Source: Pseudomonadota bacterium
Lineage (GTDB): Bacteria; Pseudomonadota; Alphaproteobacteria; Rhodospirillales; Rhodospirillaceae
Direction of reading: 5' to 3'
NCBI GenBank assembly: GCA_023396465.1
Contig: JAEWWF010000127.1
Location: forward strand, 1-6,192
DNA: 6,192 nucleotides
Every line of letters begins with the position of its first letter. Position 1 is the first letter of the stretch. Shown piece by piece: positions 1 to 6,115 of this stretch. The position numbers and the translations under genes were made by a program. The notes below the pieces were generated by a model. The model searched no databases. It had not been told where the DNA came from and saw nothing but the letters and a program-made list of their open reading frames with translations.

Positions 1-734
1 GTGAAGAACAGCATGTAGGACAGGCCGGTGGTCACCACGCCCAGGTAGATCAGCAGCGGCACGCCGATGGCGATGTCACTGACGCCGATGCCGGCCATGG
101 CGGCAAACGGCAGCAGGCAGACCGCTCCGCCGCCGAAGCCGATGATGATGGTCTGATAGGGATGCACGGTGCCCGCCATGGAGCGGCCGGCGATCACCAC
201 CGTGGCGTAGGAGGCGGCGGCGCCGCTCGCCAGCAGGGCGCCGAGAAGCACTTGCGTTCCGGCCTCGCCGTCGGGGATGCCGACCAGCATCACCGTGCCG
301 CCGACCGCCAGCGCCAGGGCGAGCAGGGTGCGGAGGCCGGGCGGCTCGCGCAGCAGCACCGACGACAGCACCGCCACCACCACCGGCGCGCCGCATAGGG
401 CGACCAAGCTGGTGACAGTGACGCCGGCGCGGGCGACGGCGGCGTAGAAGAACACCTGATAGAAGGCCATGGCGAGGCCGGTCACCGCCACCAGCGGCAC
501 CGCCTTGCGGGACAGCCGGAACAGGCCGGGGCCGAGGGTCAGCCAGCCGAGCACCAGCAGCGGCGGCACCGACAGCGCCAGCCGCCAGAAGCCGACCCCG
601 AGCGGGGTGGCGTCGGCATGGAGCATGAGGGTCTTGGCGGCGATGCTGCTGGTGCCCCACAGCACCGAGGCGAGGGCGACCAGCAGGATGCCGGTGCGGG
701 CGGAACGGGCCATGACGGCGGTGGCGGTGGACAT
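1..734 (-). CDS. EamA/DMT-family transporter, C-terminus cut by window edge
   Basis: This reading frame is open from an ATG at 734 to the window edge and gives 244 residues with no stop. About eight hydrophobic helices can be read, roughly at residues 13-33, 46-68, 79-100, 105-126, 132-152, 160-182, 193-215 and 218-244. The early VLWGTSSIAAK stretch (24-34), the FWR at the start of helix 2 and the LLREPPG turn after helix 4 are typical of the EamA half-repeat of the drug/metabolite transporter superfamily. These proteins usually have ten helices in about 300 residues, so the second repeat is cut here. Family members export amino acids, metabolites or drugs across the inner membrane; the substrate cannot be told from sequence. 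No clear Shine-Dalgarno sequence precedes 734, and an in-frame ATG at 713 (residue 8) is an alternative start. The gene follows aroC on the same strand after a 130-base gap, so co-transcription is uncertain. Confidence 0.88.
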   Translation of the reverse strand, partial: MSTATAVMARSARTGILLVALASVLWGTSSIAAKTLMLHADATPLGVGFWRLALSVPPLLVLGWLTLGPGLFRLSRKAVPLVAVTGLAMAFYQVFFYAAVARAGVTVTSLVALCGAPVVVAVLSSVLLREPPGLRTLLALALAVGGTVMLVGIPDGEAGTQVLLGALLASGAAASYATVVIAGRSMAGTVHPYQTIIIGFGGGAVCLLPFAAMAGIGVSDIAIGVPLLIYLGVVTTGLSYMLFF

Positions 735-761
735 GGAGAGGGATGCTCTGGATCAGGGGGA

Positions 762-836
762 ACCGGCGGCCACTGTGACGGAAACCGGTGGCGGCGTCTT
801 GACCGCGCCGCCGGTTCTTTTGACCGATCCGCCGGT
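762..836. repeat. Array of four CCGCCGGT-like motifs upstream of exporter gene
   Basis: The aroC-exporter gap carries four copies of an eight-base motif. CCGCCGGT reads on the plus strand at 808-815 and 829-836. Its complement ACCGGCGG lies at 762-769, and ACCGGTGG (one change) at 784-791. Starts are 22, 24 and 21 bases apart, about two helical turns each, and the two pairs point toward each other. The two plus-strand copies belong to a longer direct repeat (799-815 and 820-836) that matches at 15 of 17 positions and begins TTGACCG. Such phasing is seen in operators that bind several dimers, and the array lies just upstream of the exporter start. In GC-rich DNA short copies can arise by chance, so a regulatory role is inference only. 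Confidence 0.4.
783..816 (-). terminator. Weak candidate terminator hairpin after aroC
   Basis: Bases 806-816 and 783-793 are complementary over 11 positions with one mismatch (789 against 810), separated by a 12-base loop. In the aroC direction the second arm is followed only by a short T run (part of GGTTTCC), so this is at best a weak intrinsic terminator. It overlaps the repeated motif array, and its pairing may simply reflect inverted motif copies. It lies 49 bases beyond the aroC stop. Confidence 0.25.
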
Positions 837-864
837 CAGGCGCCGCCGCACTGCGCCGCGTTCA

Positions 865-1953
865 TTAACCGCCGCACTGGGCGCGGTGGCGCAGCAGGTG
901 GTCGGCCAGCACGCAGGCCATCATCGCCTCCGCCACTGGCACGGCGCGGATGCCGACGCAAGGGTCGTGGCGGCCCTTGGTGCGGACCTCGACCTCGTTG
1001 CCGTCAATGTCGACGCTGCGGCGCGGGGTGAGAATGGAGGAGGTGGGCTTGATCGCCATGCGCGCCACCACCGGCTGCCCGGTGGACAGGCCGCCGAGGA
1101 TGCCGCCGGCGTGGTTGGACAGGTAATCGATGCGCCCGTCCGCCCCCATGCGCATCTCGTCGGCGTTGTCCTCGCCGGTATAGGTGGCGGTGGCGAAACC
1201 GTCGCCGATCTCGACCCCCTTCACCGCGTTGATGCTCATGAAGGCTTTGGCGAGGTCGGCGTCGAGCTTGTCGTAGACCGGCGCCCCCAGGCCCGGCGGC
1301 ACGTTCAGCGCCTCCACCTCCACCACCGCGCCGGTGGAGGAGCCGGCCTTGCGGATGGCGTCAAGATGCGCCTCCCAGCGGACCGCCGCCTCGGCGTCGG
1401 GGCAGAAGAACGGGTTGGCGTCCACCTGCGCCCAATCCCAGCGGTCGCGGGCGATGGCATCGGGGCCCATCCGCACCATGGCGCCACGCACCACCACGCC
1501 GCCCGGCACCAGGGCATCGAGAACCTTGCGGGCGATGGCACCGGCGGCAACCCGCATGGCGGTTTCCCGCGCCGACGATCGGCCGCCGCCGCGATAATCG
1601 CGGATGCCGTACTTCTGCCAGTAGGTGACATCGGCATGGCCGGGGCGGAACTGGCGGGCGATCTCGCCGTAGTCCTTGGAACGCTGGTCGGTGTTGTGGA
1701 TCAGCAGGCCGATGGAGGTGCCGGTGGTCCGGCCCTCGAACACGCCGGACAGGATCTGCACCTCGTCCGGCTCGCGCCGCTGGGTGGTGTGGCGCGAGGT
1801 GCCGGGGCGGCGCTTGTCCAGCCAGGGCTGGATGTCCGCCTCGGTCAGCGGGATGCGCGGCGGCACGCCATCGACGACGCAGCCGATGGCGGGGCCATGG
1901 CTCTCGCCGAAGGTGGTGAAGCGGAACAGCGTGCCAAACCCGTTACCGGACAT
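865..1953 (-). CDS. aroC: Chorismate synthase
   Basis: AroC converts 5-enolpyruvylshikimate-3-phosphate to chorismate, the last shared step toward aromatic amino acids, folate and quinones, using reduced FMN in the cytoplasm. The 362 residues match the usual bacterial length (about 360). Signature regions are in place: GESHGPAIG at 16-24 with the conserved His19; FRPGHAD at 102-108 with His106; GGGRSSARET at 122-131, part of the flavin and phosphate site; and GRHDPC at 327-332 with the invariant Asp330. The protein is full length with no frameshift. The ATG at 1953 is preceded by GGAGAAGG (plus-strand 1964-1971) ten bases upstream, which supports this start. It lies 61 bases after fabI on the same strand and is probably co-transcribed with it, with a GC hairpin in between. 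A monofunctional bacterial enzyme of this type normally depends on a separate flavin reductase; no such gene is in the window. Confidence 0.98.
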   Translation of the reverse strand: MSGNGFGTLFRFTTFGESHGPAIGCVVDGVPPRIPLTEADIQPWLDKRRPGTSRHTTQRREPDEVQILSGVFEGRTTGTSIGLLIHNTDQRSKDYGEIARQFRPGHADVTYWQKYGIRDYRGGGRSSARETAMRVAAGAIARKVLDALVPGGVVVRGAMVRMGPDAIARDRWDWAQVDANPFFCPDAEAAVRWEAHLDAIRKAGSSTGAVVEVEALNVPPGLGAPVYDKLDADLAKAFMSINAVKGVEIGDGFATATYTGEDNADEMRMGADGRIDYLSNHAGGILGGLSTGQPVVARMAIKPTSSILTPRRSVDIDGNEVEVRTKGRHDPCVGIRAVPVAEAMMACVLADHLLRHRAQCGG

Positions 1954-1972
1954 GAATGTCTAACCTTCTCCG

Positions 1973-2004
1973 CGCGCCGCGCCGTGTTTCAAGGGCGCGG
2001 CGCG
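1973..2004 (-). other. Perfect 11-bp GC hairpin between fabI and aroC
   Basis: CGCGCCGCGCC at 1973-1983 is exactly complementary to 1994-2004, with a ten-base loop (1984-1993). The structure fills about half of the 61-base fabI-aroC gap. It starts ten bases after the fabI stop codon and ends one base before the aroC Shine-Dalgarno sequence. No T tract follows on the minus strand, so it is not a classical intrinsic terminator. It could stabilise the fabI message, mark a processing site, or tune translation or read-through into aroC. The pairing is seen directly; the role is inferred. Confidence 0.6.
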
Positions 2005-2014
2005 GTACCGTGCT

Positions 2015-2854
2015 TCAGTCGCGGGGCTTGAACTGGCTCAGCATCTCGGCCAGTTGCGGGGCGCTGTCCACTTCCAGCATGCCGACGGTGTGGTAACCGC
2101 AGTCGACATGATGGACCTCGCCGGTCACGCCGGAAGCGAGGTCGGACAGGAAGTAAAGGCCGGACTTGCCCACGTCCTCCAGCGTCACGTTGCGGCGCAT
2201 GGGGGCGTTCAGTTCGTTCCAGCGCAGGATCTGGCGGAAATCACCGATACCGGAGGCGGCCAGGGTCTTGATCGGACCGGCCGAGATGGCGTTGACGCGG
2301 ATGTTGTCGACGCCCAGGTCGACGGCCAGGTAGCGCACGCTGGCTTCCAATGCGGCCTTCGCCACGCCCATGACGTTGTAGTGGGGCATGACGCGCTCGG
2401 CGCCATAATAGGTGAGGGTGACCAGCGAGCCGCCCTCGGTCATCAGCGGCGCGGCGCGGCGGCACACGTCGGTGAACGAGAAGCAGGAGATTTGCAGGCT
2501 GCGGGTGAAGTTGTCCAGGGTGGTGTCGACGTAGCGGCCCTTGAGCTGGTCCTTGTCGGCCCAGGCGATGCCGTGCAGCACGAAGTCGAGCTTGCCCCAG
2601 CGCTTTTCCACCTCGGCGAAGGTGGCGTCCATGCTGTCGGCATCGGTGACGTCGCAGGGCACAACGAAGTCCGATCCGACGCTTTCGGCCAGCGGCTTGA
2701 CGCGCTTCAGCAGCGCATCACCCTGGTAGGTGAACGCCAGATCGGCCCCGGCTTCGTGGCACGCCTTGGCGATCGCCCAGGCGATCGACTTGTCGTTGGC
2801 GACGCCCATGATGAGGCCCTTCTTGCCCGCCATGAGGGAGGAGGAAGCGGTCAT
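2015..2854 (-). CDS. fabI: Enoyl-[acyl-carrier-protein] reductase (NADH), FabI
   Basis: FabI reduces the trans-2-enoyl-ACP double bond in the last step of each fatty-acid elongation cycle, in the cytoplasm; it is the target of triclosan and diazaborines. The 279-residue protein is an atypical short-chain dehydrogenase. The nucleotide-binding GVANDKSIAWAIA lies at 17-29. The catalytic Tyr-x6-Lys is Tyr159 and Lys166 in HYNVMGVAK, with the extra conserved tyrosine (E. coli Tyr146) at Tyr149 in TLTYYGAER. The ISAGPIKTLAASGI block and the GYHTVGM end are typical of FabI. The frame stays open upstream to 2977, but the family N-terminus (MAGKKGLIMG at 8-17) and an AAGAGAG about six bases before the ATG at 2854 favour this start. 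The gene is divergent from the YihY-family gene and lies upstream of aroC. Fatty-acid and chorismate steps share no direct pathway; the pairing is a genomic habit seen in alphaproteobacteria. Confidence 0.97.
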   Translation of the reverse strand: MTASSSLMAGKKGLIMGVANDKSIAWAIAKACHEAGADLAFTYQGDALLKRVKPLAESVGSDFVVPCDVTDADSMDATFAEVEKRWGKLDFVLHGIAWADKDQLKGRYVDTTLDNFTRSLQISCFSFTDVCRRAAPLMTEGGSLVTLTYYGAERVMPHYNVMGVAKAALEASVRYLAVDLGVDNIRVNAISAGPIKTLAASGIGDFRQILRWNELNAPMRRNVTLEDVGKSGLYFLSDLASGVTGEVHHVDCGYHTVGMLEVDSAPQLAEMLSQFKPRD

Positions 2855-2864
2855 GCGTTCTCTC

Positions 2865-2893
2865 TTGCGTTTTTGGTCCTGTGGGGTGATACC
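2865..2893 (+). promoter_or_regulatory. Weak candidate promoter for the YihY-family gene
   Basis: TTGCGT (2865-2870) and GATACC (2888-2893) are separated by 17 bases. The -35 half is fair and the -10 half is poor (three of six). If real, transcription would start near 2900, after the ATG at 2896, and so would favour the ATG at 2944 as the gene's start. Confidence 0.2.
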
Positions 2894-2909
2894 CGATGAA
2901 AGGTGGGGC

Positions 2910-2937
2910 ATCCTACACCAAGACATCACGGGGGCAA
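2910..2937 (-). promoter_or_regulatory. Candidate sigma-70-type promoter for fabI(-aroC)
   Basis: On the minus strand TTGCCC (2937-2932) and TAGGAT (2915-2910) match the sigma-70 consensus at four of six positions each, with a 16-base spacer. Transcription would begin near 2903 and leave a leader of about 49 bases before the fabI ATG. It faces away from the candidate plus-strand promoter, so the two units would have closely packed divergent promoters. Read by eye only. Confidence 0.3.
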
Positions 2938-2943
2938 AGTCGG

Positions 2944-4209
2944 ATGGCCGATGCGGCGAAGGCGGATAGGCGCGCACCGCCGCTGGCCGCCGCGCGGCGT
3001 GTGGCGGGCTTCATCGCCTATGTCGGTCGCCGGGCGGTGGCCGATCAGGTGTTCCTGGTGGCCGGCGATCTTGGCTATGTGTCGCTCATCGGCATCGTTC
3101 CCATGTTCGCCATCGGCGCCGCCATGCTGGCCGCCGTGCCCGCCTTCGAGGGCGCGCGGGCGTGGCTGGAGCAGTTCATCTTCCTCAACTTCGTGCCGAG
3201 CTTCGGCCAGCAGGTGCTGGATACGGTGGGGCGGTTTGTCGATGCGTCCGCCGGCTTGACGCTGATGGGCGTGGCGGGGCTGGCCTTCATCGCCATCCTG
3301 CTGTTGGTCACCATCGAACACGCCTTCAACCATATTTTCCGCGTCACCCGTGCCCGGCCGCCGCTGGCCCGGCTGGCGGTCTACTGGATCGTGCTGACGG
3401 TGGGGCCGTTGCTGGTGGGCGCGAGCTTCTCCCTCTCCACCTGGATCCAGGCCCATGATGAGATGGGTCTGCGGCTGCTGCTCGATCGGCTGGGCGGGCC
3501 GGTGGCCTATGTGATGCCGTACCTGCTGAGCGCGACGGCTTTCGTGCTGCTGTACGTCGCCGTGCCCAACCGGCGGGTAAGGGTGAAGGATGCGCTGGTT
3601 GGCGCCGGCGTGGCGGCGCTGCTGTTCGCCGCCCTGCGCTTCGGCTTCGTGCTCTATGTCGCCCAGGCGCACAACTACTTCACCCTTTACGGCGCGCTGG
3701 CGGCGCTGCCGCTATTCCTCACCTGGCTCTATGCCAGTTGGAGCGTGGTGCTGCTGGGGGCGGTGGTGACGGCGGCGCTGCCCGAGTGGCGCTTGCAGCG
3801 GGCGCAGATCGCCGGCCAACCGCCAGCCACCACGCGCCTTGTGCTGGCGCTGGACGTCATCGGCTTTCTGCTGGCGGAGCAGCGTACCGGGCCGCAGGGC
3901 GCCCGCCGCCTGCACATCCTGGCCGCCACCGGGGCGCCCGAGGCCGCCTTCACCGAGGTGATGGAGGCGCTGGAGTCCTGCGGCCTGATCGCCCGCACCG
4001 ACCGTCAGCGCTGGGTGGTCGCCCGCGACCTGCGCACCACCACTCTTGGCGATCTCATCCACGCCCTCGGTCTCGGCCTGCCCGCCGATCTGCCGTCGGA
4101 CCTGTCGCGGCCGTGGCGGGACAAGCTTGCCCATACCCTGCGCACCCTGCACGACACCGAGCGCTGGGCACTGGCGACGCCGCTGTCCGATATTCTCACC
4201 ACCCCTTGA
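2944..4209 (+). CDS. YihY/BrkB-family inner-membrane protein with C-terminal cytoplasmic domain
   Basis: This is a 421-residue polytopic membrane protein of the YihY/BrkB family (UPF0761). Family hallmarks are GDLGYVSLIGIVPMFAI at 41-57, the IEHAFNHIFRV block at 124-134, and YFTLYGALAALPLFLTWLY at 245-263. Six hydrophobic helices lie at roughly 38-65, 104-123, 142-165, 187-207, 216-239 and 247-278. After LPEWRLQ (279-285) come about 135 hydrophilic residues (to 421) that resemble a small helix-turn-helix-like fold (MEALESCGLIARTD), as in longer members; E. coli YihY, about 290 residues, lacks it. The molecular function is unknown. Old names such as ribonuclease BN are wrong for this family: that activity belongs to ElaC/Rbn. 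An in-frame ATG at 2896 would add 16 residues. I chose 2944 because the upstream peptide is not family-like and GGGGGC precedes 2944, but this is not certain. It is divergent from fabI and 138 bases before the first DUF2189 gene. Confidence 0.92.
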   Translation: MADAAKADRRAPPLAAARRVAGFIAYVGRRAVADQVFLVAGDLGYVSLIGIVPMFAIGAAMLAAVPAFEGARAWLEQFIFLNFVPSFGQQVLDTVGRFVDASAGLTLMGVAGLAFIAILLLVTIEHAFNHIFRVTRARPPLARLAVYWIVLTVGPLLVGASFSLSTWIQAHDEMGLRLLLDRLGGPVAYVMPYLLSATAFVLLYVAVPNRRVRVKDALVGAGVAALLFAALRFGFVLYVAQAHNYFTLYGALAALPLFLTWLYASWSVVLLGAVVTAALPEWRLQRAQIAGQPPATTRLVLALDVIGFLLAEQRTGPQGARRLHILAATGAPEAAFTEVMEALESCGLIARTDRQRWVVARDLRTTTLGDLIHALGLGLPADLPSDLSRPWRDKLAHTLRTLHDTERWALATPLSDILTTP

Positions 4210-4215
4210 AGAGCC

Positions 4216-4244
4216 CTGCCGTTACGCCTACCATCAGCTATAAC
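4216..4244 (+). promoter_or_regulatory. Candidate promoter for the DUF2189 gene pair
   Basis: TATAAC at 4239-4244 is a good -10 match (five of six). Seventeen bases upstream, CTGCCG (4216-4221) is a weak -35 (three of six). Transcription would start near 4251 and give a leader of about 97 bases before the ATG at 4348. The whole 138-base gap (4210-4347) shows no convincing terminator for the preceding gene, so read-through is also possible. Confidence 0.3.
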
Positions 4245-4334
4245 CCTGCGCGCCGCTAAGGTATGAGCGCAACCGACAGGGACCATGCCAGCCAGAGGGG
4301 CTGACCACCATCGCATCCGGCCGTCGAGCATGAC

Positions 4335-4341
4335 GGAGGAG
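4335..4341 (+). promoter_or_regulatory. Strong Shine-Dalgarno site fixing the start at 4348
   Basis: GGAGGAG lies six bases before the ATG at 4348. Upstream in-frame ATGs at 4285 and 4330 have no comparable site, and the one at 4330 would place this element inside the coding region. The downstream paralog has the matching arrangement (GGAGGA, eight bases before its ATG), which supports 4348. Confidence 0.75.
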
Positions 4342-4347
4342 AGCGAC

Positions 4348-5160
4348 ATGGACGTCCAACAGACCCATAGCCACCCCCACGGCTCCGTGGGCGGCGCGCA
4401 CCTTCCCTTCGCCGACCGTATCCGTATCGTTGGATCGGACGACGTGTTCTCCTGGCTGTCCCGCGGCTGGCGCGATTTCGTGCGCAGCGGCATGGCGAGC
4501 GCCGGCTACGGCGCCATCTTCGCCCTGGCCGGCTACGTCATCGCCGTCGGCCTGGCGCGGCTGGACAGTCCGTTCCTGCTGTTGCCGGTGGCGGCCGGTT
4601 TCACCCTGGTGGCGCCGGTGCTGGCCATCGGCTTCTACCGCATGTCGAAAACCCTGGAAGGCGGCGGCCAGCCCACCTTCAACGAGGCGATGACGGCGGC
4701 CCAGGCCAACGGCTTCCACATCCTGACGGCGGGCCTCGTGCTCATGCTCTACGGCCTGATCTGGGTGCGGGTGGCGACGCTGATCTTCGCGCTCATGTTC
4801 CCGGCCACCAGCTTCTCCTTCGACGCCATGCTGGCGGTGCTGCCGACCACGGCGGGGCTGCTGTTCCTCATCGTTTCGGTTGCGGTGGGGGCGGCCTTCG
4901 CGCTGGTCGCCTTCCTGTTCTGCGCCGTCGCCCTGCCGATGATGATGGACCGGCCGGGCACCGACTTCTTCACCGCCGCCCTGGTCAGCATGACGGCGGT
5001 GCTGCGCAACCCCGGCCCCATGCTGCTGTGGGCCGGCATCATCGCCGTGGTGACGGCGGCCGGCATGGCCGTCTTCTTCCTCGGCCTGATCATCGCCATG
5101 CCGCTGATCGGTCATGCCAGCTGGCACGCTTACCGCGCCCTGGTGAAGCCGGCCGAGTAA
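4348..5160 (+). CDS. DUF2189 integral membrane protein, first of a tandem pair
   Basis: This 270-residue membrane protein belongs to DUF2189, a family of predicted integral membrane proteins without a known function. A short hydrophilic N-terminus contains a histidine cluster (His7, His9, His11, His18). It is followed by the family opening WLSRGWRDF (36-44) and the YGAIFALAGYVI helix (54-65). Further hydrophobic helices lie at about 76-97, 121-150, 167-199 and 223-254. The family block AAGFTLVAPVLAIGFYRMS is at 82-100, FHILTAGLVLMLYGLIWVR at 123-141, and the closing PLIGHASWHAYR at 252-263 carries His256 and His260. The shared histidines and arginines could bind a cofactor or metal, but nothing shows this. 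It is followed after 54 bases by a paralog, and both have strong ribosome-binding sites, so the two are probably made together and may form a complex. Similarity of such proteins to heme-copper oxidase subunits has been used for names and should not be trusted. Confidence 0.93.
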   Translation: MDVQQTHSHPHGSVGGAHLPFADRIRIVGSDDVFSWLSRGWRDFVRSGMASAGYGAIFALAGYVIAVGLARLDSPFLLLPVAAGFTLVAPVLAIGFYRMSKTLEGGGQPTFNEAMTAAQANGFHILTAGLVLMLYGLIWVRVATLIFALMFPATSFSFDAMLAVLPTTAGLLFLIVSVAVGAAFALVAFLFCAVALPMMMDRPGTDFFTAALVSMTAVLRNPGPMLLWAGIIAVVTAAGMAVFFLGLIIAMPLIGHASWHAYRALVKPAE

Positions 5161-5200
5161 GGCCGCGCCCAGCCCGTTCCACCACCCGTCGCAACAGCAC

Positions 5201-5206
5201 GGAGGA
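5201..5206 (+). promoter_or_regulatory. Shine-Dalgarno site of the second DUF2189 gene
   Basis: GGAGGA lies eight bases before the ATG at 5215 within the 54-base gap after the first paralog. The rest of the gap shows no hairpin or promoter-like element, which fits co-transcription. Confidence 0.75.
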
Positions 5207-5214
5207 CGCAGATC

Positions 5215-6051
5215 ATGCCAGACGGACAGCGGTCCCTGCCGCGCCGCGAGTCTTCCCCGCCGGCATCCCCGCCGGGGGCGGCGCTGCCCTTTCCCTATGC
5301 CGACCGCATCCGACGGGTGGAGGCCGCGCAGGTGTTCGACTGGCTCGCGAAGGGCTGGGAGGACGTTTGCGCCGCCGGCTGGGTGAGCTTTGCCTACGGT
5401 GCCGTGTTCGTGGTGCTGGGCTATGTCATCGGTCTCGGCCTCGCGTGGTTCGACATGCTCTACCTGCTGACGCCGATGATCGCCGGCTTCCTGCTGGTGG
5501 CGCCGCTGCTGGCGGTCGGGCTCTACCGCATCAGTGCCCGGCTGGAACGTGACGAGGCGCCCGGCTTCATCGACGCCCTGATGGCGTGGCGGGTCAACAC
5601 CTTCCACATCCTGACCGCCGGTCTGGTGTTGATGCTGTTCATGATGATCTGGGTGCGCATCGCCGCGCTGATCTTCGCCGTCAGCTTCCCCTACACCAGC
5701 ATGAGCATCGCCGCCCTGGTGCATCAGCTGGCGACGGCGGAGGGGCTGGTGTTTGTGGCGGTGGGAACGGCGGTGGGGTTCTGCTTCGCCGTCGCCGCCT
5801 TCGTGCTTGGCGCCTTCGCCCTGCCGATGATGCTGGACCGCCGCGCCGACGTCTTTGCCGGCGCCATCGTCAGCGCCCAGGCGGTGTTCCGCAGCCCGCA
5901 GGCCATGGCCCTGTGGGCGGCGGTGATCGTGGTGGTCACCGGCTTCGGCCTGATCACCGCCTTCTTCGGGCTGGTGGTGGCGCTGCCGCTGATCGGCCAC
6001 GCCACCTGGCACGCCTACCGTGATGTGGTGCGGTGGGATGAGGACGACTAG
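5215..6051 (+). CDS. DUF2189 integral membrane protein, second of a tandem pair
   Basis: This 278-residue paralog of the preceding gene aligns along almost its whole length. Shared landmarks are FDWLAKGWEDV (41-51), YGAVFVVLGYVIGLGL (61-76), AGFLLVAPLLAVGLYRIS (90-106), FHILTAGLVLML (130-141, identical to the first copy), IWVR (145-148), the LPMM.DR segment, and PLIGHATWHAYR (258-269, one change from the first copy). It differs at the N-terminus, which is proline-rich (SSPPASPPG, 13-21) and has no histidine cluster, and at its acidic C-terminal tail (WDEDD). Hydrophobic helices lie at about 56-80, 83-106, 126-157, 172-203 and 235-262. Function is unknown. It arose by tandem duplication with considerable divergence, so the pair is old and may act as a heteromer; this is inference. 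The stop codon lies inside a 9-bp palindrome, and an insertion sequence follows directly. Confidence 0.93.
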   Translation: MPDGQRSLPRRESSPPASPPGAALPFPYADRIRRVEAAQVFDWLAKGWEDVCAAGWVSFAYGAVFVVLGYVIGLGLAWFDMLYLLTPMIAGFLLVAPLLAVGLYRISARLERDEAPGFIDALMAWRVNTFHILTAGLVLMLFMMIWVRIAALIFAVSFPYTSMSIAALVHQLATAEGLVFVAVGTAVGFCFAVAAFVLGAFALPMMLDRRADVFAGAIVSAQAVFRSPQAMALWAAVIVVVTGFGLITAFFGLVVALPLIGHATWHAYRDVVRWDEDD

Positions 6052-6070
6052 GCGCCCGCGCGGCGCCTAG
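6048..6070 (+). terminator. 9-bp palindrome spanning the stop codon; possible terminator
   Basis: CTAGGCGCC at 6048-6056 pairs perfectly with 6062-6070 around a five-base loop (CGCGC). The TAG stop (6049-6051) is part of the left arm. No T tract follows, since the sequence continues GTCGC. If it is the original terminator of the DUF2189 unit, its T tract may have been displaced by the IS insertion, or it works without one. Both ends of the palindrome are CTAG, which matches the YTAR target type known for IS5-group elements. Confidence 0.45.
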
Positions 6071-6115
6071 GTCGCAAACTCATAAATGGATTCCCAGTTG
6101 TGAGCGAATGTGCTT

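Noticed and set aside
469..2031. A 520-codon open frame on the plus strand, opposite aroC and the exporter gene start
   Set aside because: It is a shadow of aroC on the opposite strand. The product is Ala/Gly/His/Asp-rich with no recognisable domain, while the minus strand encodes an unmistakable chorismate synthase.
2543..2572. Possible triclosan-resistance change in FabI (Ala where E. coli has Gly93)
   Set aside because: The HGIAWAD segment has Ala at this site, but Ala is normal in many susceptible FabI proteins such as that of S. aureus, so it is not evidence of resistance.
2054..2899. A 281-codon open frame on the plus strand, opposite fabI
   Set aside because: It is a shadow of fabI with biased composition and no motif.
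2855..2977. N-terminal extension of FabI to the ATG at 2977
   Set aside because: The added 41 residues are not family-like, would include the candidate promoter, and a Shine-Dalgarno-like AAGAGAG sits before the ATG at 2854.
2944..4209. Naming the YihY-family gene ribonuclease BN
   Set aside because: The original assignment of RNase BN to this family was corrected; the enzyme is the ElaC/Rbn metallo-hydrolase. This protein is a polytopic membrane protein with no nuclease motif.
4289..4303. Small hairpin CAGCC/GGCTG in the leader of the first DUF2189 gene
   Set aside because: Only five base pairs with a five-base loop, with no T tract and not near the ribosome-binding site; expected by chance in GC-rich DNA.
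4234..6012. A 592-codon open frame on the minus strand, opposite both DUF2189 genes
   Set aside because: The translation is low-complexity and dominated by His, Gln, Gly, Arg and Glu, as expected from the complement of GC-rich membrane-protein codons. The plus-strand genes have family motifs and good ribosome-binding sites; the antisense frame has neither.
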